NCBI RefSeq assembly: GCF_013523165.1
Contig: NZ_JAAMQI010000010.1
Location: 1-64,000, forward strand
Direction of reading: 5' to 3'
Origin: Pseudomonas entomophila
GTDB taxonomy: Bacteria; Pseudomonadota; Gammaproteobacteria; Pseudomonadales; Pseudomonadaceae
DNA: 64,000 nucleotides
The translations under genes and the position numbers were made by a program. The notes below the pieces were generated by a model, which made no database searches, was not told where the DNA came from, and was given only the letters and a program-made list of their open reading frames with translations. Positions 59,811 through 64,000 of this stretch are shown in pieces; position 1 is the first letter of the stretch; each line of letters opens with the position of its first letter.

Positions 59811-60206
59811 TTGAACAGATTGGATTTGACCGTGGCCCGGCGCGTGACGCGCGTGCCTGTGCGTGCACTGGGCCTGGCCCTGATGCTCGGCGTCATGGCC
59901 GGTTGCGCCACGGACCCCGCCCCCCATGAGCAGATGCGCCTGGCCGAGCAGGCCCTCGAGCAGGCCAAGTCGGTCGGTGCGACCGACCAGCAGCCAGCGC
60001 TCACGCTGGCCGAAGACAAGCTGGCCCGTGCCCGTGCGGACATGTCGGCCGGTCAACACCGCGAAGCGCGGATGCGTGCCGAGCAGGCCGAGCTGGATGC
60101 ACGCCTGGCCGAAGCCCAGGTGCTGACGCAAAAGCGCGATGAGCAGGTGCAGGCGCTGCAGGCGCGCATCCAGCGCTTGCGCAAGCAATTGGAGGCTCGC
60201 CCATGA
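59811..60206 (+). CDS. DUF4398 lipoprotein
   Basis: A 131-residue protein with a lipoprotein signal (LGLALMLGVMAGCATDP, lipobox GVMAGC) followed by an alpha-helical DUF4398-type body (QMRLAEQALEQAKSVGATD) and a coiled-coil tail. The likely start is TTG at 59811; other TTG/GTG codons follow closely and the ribosome site (AGGAG) is 11 bases away, so the exact start is unsure. The stop overlaps the next gene's ATGA, linking it to the OmpA-like lipoprotein. Function is unknown but envelope-related. Confidence 0.8.
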   Translation: MNRLDLTVARRVTRVPVRALGLALMLGVMAGCATDPAPHEQMRLAEQALEQAKSVGATDQQPALTLAEDKLARARADMSAGQHREARMRAEQAELDARLAEAQVLTQKRDEQVQALQARIQRLRKQLEARP

Positions 60207-61018
60207 TGCGTGTGTCGAACCCTTGGCGGGTGGCAGTGCTGCTGGCCTCGATCGGTGGCCTGCACGGTTGCGCCAGCCAACGCAGCGAAGCGGCGCTCGA
60301 CCAGGCGTCCGCCGCGTTCCAGCAGGTCAAGGACGATGCCGACGTGCTGCGCAGCGCGCCACGTGACGTGATTCGTGCCGGCGAGTCCCTTGGCCGTGCC
60401 GAGCGCCTGGCCACCTACGTGGGCAGCGGCAGCGACGTGCGCCAGTACGCCTACCTCAGCCAGCGTTACAGCGAGATCGCCCGCGAGCACACGCGCCTGG
60501 CCCTGAGCGAAGAGCGGCTGGTCAAGCTCGACCTCAAGCGCCAGCAACTGCAACTGGCCCTGCGTGAGGCCAAGCTGGCCAGCGTTCAGCAGCAGGGCAA
60601 ATGGCTGGAGGCGGAAATCGCCGCCCTGGCGTCGGAAGACAGCGACCGCGGTCTGGTCCTGACCCTGGGCGACGTTCTGTTCGACACCGGCCGGGCCGAG
60701 CTGAAGAACTCGGCCAGCCGTACCGTGCTCAAGCTGGTGCAGTTCCTCCAGCTCAACCCTCGGCGGGTGATCCGCATCGAAGGCTACACCGACAGCACCG
60801 GCGCGACCGAAGACAACCTGCAGCTGTCGCGTGATCGCGCGCAGTCGGTGGCCGACATGCTGATCGACCTGGGCGTCGAGGAAAAACGCGTCCAGGTCAT
60901 GGGCTATGGTGACCAGTACCCGGTCGAGGCCAACGCATCCGAGCGGGGCAGGGCCAAGAACCGTCGCGTGGAAGTGGTGTTCTCGGACGACAAGGGTCGG
61001 CTGGCACCCTTGCGCTGA
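60203..61018 (+). CDS. OmpA-family lipoprotein with DUF4398-like N-terminus
   Basis: A 271-residue outer-membrane lipoprotein candidate: lipobox GGLHGC near residue 23, a helical N-terminal half (DQASAAFQQVKDDADVLRSA), then an OmpA peptidoglycan-binding domain (LGDVLFDTGRAELKNSASRT, IRIEGYTDSTGATEDNLQLS, VMGYGDQYPVEANASERGRA). It probably tethers the outer membrane to the cell wall together with the preceding lipoprotein, with which it overlaps by four bases. Confidence 0.87.
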   Translation: MMRVSNPWRVAVLLASIGGLHGCASQRSEAALDQASAAFQQVKDDADVLRSAPRDVIRAGESLGRAERLATYVGSGSDVRQYAYLSQRYSEIAREHTRLALSEERLVKLDLKRQQLQLALREAKLASVQQQGKWLEAEIAALASEDSDRGLVLTLGDVLFDTGRAELKNSASRTVLKLVQFLQLNPRRVIRIEGYTDSTGATEDNLQLSRDRAQSVADMLIDLGVEEKRVQVMGYGDQYPVEANASERGRAKNRRVEVVFSDDKGRLAPLR

Positions 61019-61194
61019 CCCGCGTGCGCCAACGCAAGGCCCGGCGCACTGACCGGCCTTGCGTGGCGTGGCGCGGCGGTGTGCTGTACGGTCGATGAAT
61101 CGACGATCTGTATCAGTACACTTCGCGACTGTTACGGTATTCTGCGTCTCTGAGCTACATAAGAACAATGAAGCCTGCGCATCGAGACATTGCC

Positions 61195-62637
61195 ATGACC
61201 AACCTGCTGCTCTACCAGCGCATCGCCCAGCAACTGGCGGACGACATCCGCCGTGGTGTCTACCGTCCAGGCGAGCGGGTGCCGTCGGTGCGCAAGATGA
61301 GCGCGCAGCTCAACGTCAGCCATGCCACGGTGCTCCAGGCGTACGCCAACCTCGAGGACCAGGGGTTGATCCGGGCCCGCCCGCAGTCGGGCTACTACGT
61401 GCACCAGACGCCGGCGCTGACTGCCCCCACCCCGGACATCGCCCGGGTCGAGCGCCCTGGGCTGGTGACGCGCGCCAGCATCATCCAGCAGGTGCTGGCC
61501 GAGGCGCGCCGCGACGGCGTCTTCGCCTTCGGCGCCGCCGTGCCTCACGTGGATTACCTGCCGGTGCGTGCCCTGCACCAGCAACTGGCCAAGGTCACGC
61601 GGTTCCACAGCCCGCGCGCCTTCAGCTACATGTTCAGCCCCGGTTACGAACCGCTGCGCCGGCAGATCGCCATTCGCATGCGCGATGCCGGGGTGCTGGT
61701 CGATCCACGGGAGATCGTGGTGACCCATGGGTGCGTCGACGCCTTGCAGATGTCGCTGCGGGTGCTGACCAAGCCGGGCGACCTGATCGCAGCCGAATCC
61801 CCGACCTACTATGGCCTGTTGCAGCTGGCGGACCTCCTGGGCCTGAAGGTCATCGAGATCCCCAGCGACCCGTCCACCGGCATCAGCCTCGAGGCCTTGC
61901 AGCTGGCGGCCAATCAATGGTCGATCAAGGCCCTGGTGCTGACCGCGCGCCTGAGCAATCCCCTGGGCGGCACCATCCCCGAAGAGCGGCAGAAGCAGCT
62001 GCTGCGCCTGGCCTCGGACTTCGACATCCAGATCGTCGAGGACGATATCTATGGCGAACTGATGTTCGAGCAGGGGCGCAGCAAGGCGCTCAAGGCCTAC
62101 GACCGGCTCGACCGGGTCATCTACTGCTCGAGCTTCTCCAAGACGTTGTCGCCCGGTGTGCGCGTGGGCTGGATGGTGCCTGGCCGCTATCAGGACGACA
62201 TCCAGCGCTTGCAGACCTTCACCACGCACTCGGCCTGCAGCGTGACCCAGATGGGGGTGGCGGCCTACCTCGAGAACGGCGGCTACGACCGGCACCTGCG
62301 CTACATCCGCCAGGAATACCGCAAGAACCTCAGCGCCTACCAGCTCGCCGTTCAGCAGTACTTCCCCGAAGGCACGCAGATGACCCGGCCCACCGGTGGG
62401 TTCATCCTCTGGGTGAGCCTGCCGGGGCGGGTCAACACCCAGGAGCTGCACGTGCGGGCGCTGGAGCAGGGCATCAGCATCGCGCCAGGGCTGATCTTCA
62501 GTAATACTGAACAATTCAATCACTGCATCCGTCTGAACTGCGGTATTCCCTGGAACCGCGAGGCGGAACGCGCGCTCGTGACATTGGGGATGCTGGCCCG
62601 ACAACTGTGTACAGAGCCCACGGCACTGGCGTTTTAG
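61195..62637 (+). CDS. MocR-type GntR regulator with aminotransferase-like domain
   Basis: A 480-residue regulator: N-terminal GntR winged helix (LADDIRRGVYRPGERVPSVR, then LNVSHATVLQAYANLEDQGL) and a C-terminal fold-type I aminotransferase domain with the PLP-binding lysine in YCSSFSKTLSPGVRVGW. MocR proteins usually bind PLP-amino acid adducts as effectors. Its target is not adjacent. The ATG at 61195 gives the family start MTNLLLYQRIAQQ; an ATG at 61168 would add nine residues. Confidence 0.9.
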   Translation: MTNLLLYQRIAQQLADDIRRGVYRPGERVPSVRKMSAQLNVSHATVLQAYANLEDQGLIRARPQSGYYVHQTPALTAPTPDIARVERPGLVTRASIIQQVLAEARRDGVFAFGAAVPHVDYLPVRALHQQLAKVTRFHSPRAFSYMFSPGYEPLRRQIAIRMRDAGVLVDPREIVVTHGCVDALQMSLRVLTKPGDLIAAESPTYYGLLQLADLLGLKVIEIPSDPSTGISLEALQLAANQWSIKALVLTARLSNPLGGTIPEERQKQLLRLASDFDIQIVEDDIYGELMFEQGRSKALKAYDRLDRVIYCSSFSKTLSPGVRVGWMVPGRYQDDIQRLQTFTTHSACSVTQMGVAAYLENGGYDRHLRYIRQEYRKNLSAYQLAVQQYFPEGTQMTRPTGGFILWVSLPGRVNTQELHVRALEQGISIAPGLIFSNTEQFNHCIRLNCGIPWNREAERALVTLGMLARQLCTEPTALAF

Positions 62638-62698
62638 CCTTGCCAGGCGTGCGACAAACGGCCAGCATCCAGATTTAGGCAAAGACGTTGTGGTGCCC

Positions 62699-63196
62699 AT
62701 GAAACGTATTCGGTTGTTCGCGCTGGTGGTGGGGCTGGCCTGCGGGTTGGGTGCGGTGAGCGTGACTCAAGCTGCGCAGGCCGGTGCTGCCCCGCGTGCC
62801 GAAGGCAAGCAGGGCCAGACCCAGAAGGCGCCTGCTCAGTCTTCCAAACAGGCTGCCGCCAAGTCCAGCAAGGCCAGTGTGGCGGCCAAGAGGGCGCGCG
62901 AGAAAAAGGCCAGGCGCAAGGCGCTGCAAAGCAAGGCGGTCGCCACGCCGGTGGCCAAGGCGCCTCTGGACCTGAGCATCCCCAGGGAAATGGTCAAGGA
63001 GCTCGAGCCGGCCGTGGGCAACAACACGCCCAAGCACAAGACGCTGCTGCCGGCGATGTTCCCGGAGAACCCCTCCCAGGACAGTGCGTTTCAGCTCAAC
63101 GGGCGCCTGATCAGCAACGAAATGCAGCTACAATTGCGCAACGACAGTCAGCGCGACGTCGAAGGCGCGGCCATCGAATTCCAGTTCCGCCAGTGA
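62699..63196 (+). CDS. Secreted basic hypothetical protein
   Basis: A 165-residue protein with a signal peptide (MKRIRLFALVVGLACGLGAV, cleaved after TQA), a low-complexity Ala/Lys/Gln/Ser linker (residues about 25-90), and a C-terminal conserved part (NNTPKHKTLLPAMFPENPSQ, FQLNGRLISNEMQLQLRNDS). I do not recognise a named function. The basic linker resembles translation factor IF-2-like low-complexity regions, which is composition rather than homology. The ATG at 62699 is preferred; two GTG codons precede it. Confidence 0.7.
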   Translation: MKRIRLFALVVGLACGLGAVSVTQAAQAGAAPRAEGKQGQTQKAPAQSSKQAAAKSSKASVAAKRAREKKARRKALQSKAVATPVAKAPLDLSIPREMVKELEPAVGNNTPKHKTLLPAMFPENPSQDSAFQLNGRLISNEMQLQLRNDSQRDVEGAAIEFQFRQ

Positions 63197-63308
63197 ACTG
63201 CAACTGACTGCTCGGTCATTCCCTTTTTCCCGGTGCGGGCAATGTCAAACGCCCGTTTCGCCGGTTACTATCCCAGGACGTCCCGTCCCGCTCCAGGAGT
63301 CGTGTTTC

Positions 63309-63563
63309 ATGATCTGCCGTCAAGGCTGTGGTGCCTGCTGCATCGCACCCTCCATCAGCTCGCCCATTCCTGGCATGCCGCAGGGCAAGCCGGCGGGCGA
63401 GCGCTGCCTGCACCTGTCGCCCGAGAACCTCTGTGGCCTGTTCGGTCGGCCCGAACGGCCGGCGGTGTGCGGCGGGTTCAAGGCCGAGGCCGAGGTCTGT
63501 GGCAGCGACCGTGAGGAGGCGATCAGGATCATCAGCTGGCTGGAGCGCATGACGGCGGCGTGA
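63309..63563 (+). CDS. YkgJ-family cysteine-cluster protein
   Basis: An 84-residue protein, MICRQGCGACCIAPSISSPI, with the YkgJ metal-binding cysteines (C3, C7, C10, C11, and later C42, C54, C64). Members are assigned as zinc- or iron-chelating; a biological role is not established. The ATG at 63309 follows CAGGAG at about 10 bases. It lies 33 bases ahead of the START-domain gene and may be cotranscribed with it. Confidence 0.87.
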   Translation: MICRQGCGACCIAPSISSPIPGMPQGKPAGERCLHLSPENLCGLFGRPERPAVCGGFKAEAEVCGSDREEAIRIISWLERMTAA

Positions 63564-63595
63564 ACCCTTGGATCTTCGATAAAAGGAACAACACG

Positions 63596-64000
63596 ATGAG
63601 ATCTTACACGCGAGTCGCGCTGGTGGTTGCCCTGGGGCTGTCGATGGCGCCCAGCGCCTGGGCCGAAGACTGGAAAGTGGCCAAGGACGAAGACGGCATC
63701 CAGGTGTCGCTGAGCGAGGTGCCAGGCTCCAAGTACAAGGCCTACCGCGGTGTGACCCTGATCAAGGCGCCGTTGGCCAAGGTGCGTGCACTGCAGGAAG
63801 ACGTGGCAGGCGCCTGCGCCTGGATACACGAATGCCAGTCGCAGAAGCTGCTCAAGCACGAAGGCGACCAGAGCTGGACCTACAGCCGCTTCAATACCCC
63901 GTGGCCGGTCACGCCGCGTGATTCGGTGGTGCATGTGGTCAGCACCCAGGGCGCCGATGGCAGCCTGACCCGCACGCTGACGGGCGAGCCAGGCTACGTT
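63596..64000 (+). CDS. START-domain protein, partial (runs off the window)
   Basis: The first 135 codons of a secreted protein: signal peptide MRSYTRVALVVALGLSMAPS ending AWA, then the START/SRPBCC segment WKVAKDEDGIQVSLSEVPGS and later WTYSRFNTPWPVTPRDSVVH. START domains bind lipids or hydrophobic ligands; in pseudomonads this gene is a periplasmic protein of unknown role near gltA. The ATG at 63596 has AAAAGGA about 8 bases upstream. The 3' end lies beyond base 64000. Confidence 0.85.
   Translation, partial: MRSYTRVALVVALGLSMAPSAWAEDWKVAKDEDGIQVSLSEVPGSKYKAYRGVTLIKAPLAKVRALQEDVAGACAWIHECQSQKLLKHEGDQSWTYSRFNTPWPVTPRDSVVHVVSTQGADGSLTRTLTGEPGYV

Noticed and set aside
61108..61121. LexA-like CTGTATCAGTACAC before the MocR gene
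   Set aside because: The right half does not give ACAG at the correct spacing.

Overview
This 64 kb window is chromosomal DNA of a fluorescent Pseudomonas, most likely of the P. putida group. The evidence is the gdhB / ppsR-ppsA / rraA / cmaX-crfX-cmpX-sigX-oprF order, the aer-acnA-rlmM and dsbDEG-dsbRS-tusA-pdxB orders, the high GC content, and many REP-type palindromes between genes. I see no prophage, CRISPR array, rRNA or tRNA gene. The only mobile DNA is one end of an IS3-family element at the extreme left edge. Species-level placement is inference.

Layout. 1-160: IS3 end abutting a REP sequence. 237-16686: NAD-glutamate dehydrogenase, the PEP synthase/regulator pair, a hydrolase, rraA, the cmaX-crfX-cmpX-sigX-oprF envelope-stress block, pyrD and rmf. 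17225-25273: rlmL, a repeat-rich gap, dacB, a YggL-type protein, an MHS-type carboxylate transporter with a ModA-like binding protein and a convergent LysR regulator. 25386-29634: an EvgA/EvgS-like phosphorelay. 29907-35489: dgt, a yqjD-yqjE-yqjK-like membrane operon, an ammonium transporter, a glutaredoxin-like protein, a small gene under a LexA-type operator, and a pseudouridine synthase. 35976-41833: aerotaxis receptor, aconitase A, rlmM. 41904-48885: the dsbD-tlpA-dsbG oxidative-folding operon divergent from its likely regulators dsbR-dsbS, then tusA and pdxB. 49235-54810: a small unknown protein, an MsbA-like exporter, a chemoreceptor and an MHS transporter. 54904-64000: ETF-quinone oxidoreductase divergent from etfBA across a PsrA-like operator, two solute-binding/lipoprotein loci, a MocR regulator, a YkgJ protein and a START-domain protein cut by the window edge.

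How the genes work together. Central carbon and redox metabolism dominates: glutamate catabolism (gdhB), gluconeogenesis (ppsA with its kinase/phosphatase ppsR), TCA cycle (acnA) and fatty-acid electron transfer (etfD/etfBA). A second theme is envelope sensing and maintenance: sigX-oprF, mechanosensitive cmpX, dacB, dsbDEG-dsbRS, and OmpA-like lipoproteins. A third is ribosome biology: rmf, rlmL, rlmM, a RluA-type synthase, and DUF883 proteins. Most genes are ordinary core genes. The parts most worth a second look are regulatory: paired direct repeats in the dsbD/dsbR gap, a LexA box on an unknown 109-residue gene, a PsrA-like site between etfD and etfB, tandem stem-loops ahead of rmf, and a 45-bp imperfect inverted repeat enclosing a REP pair between rlmL and dacB.
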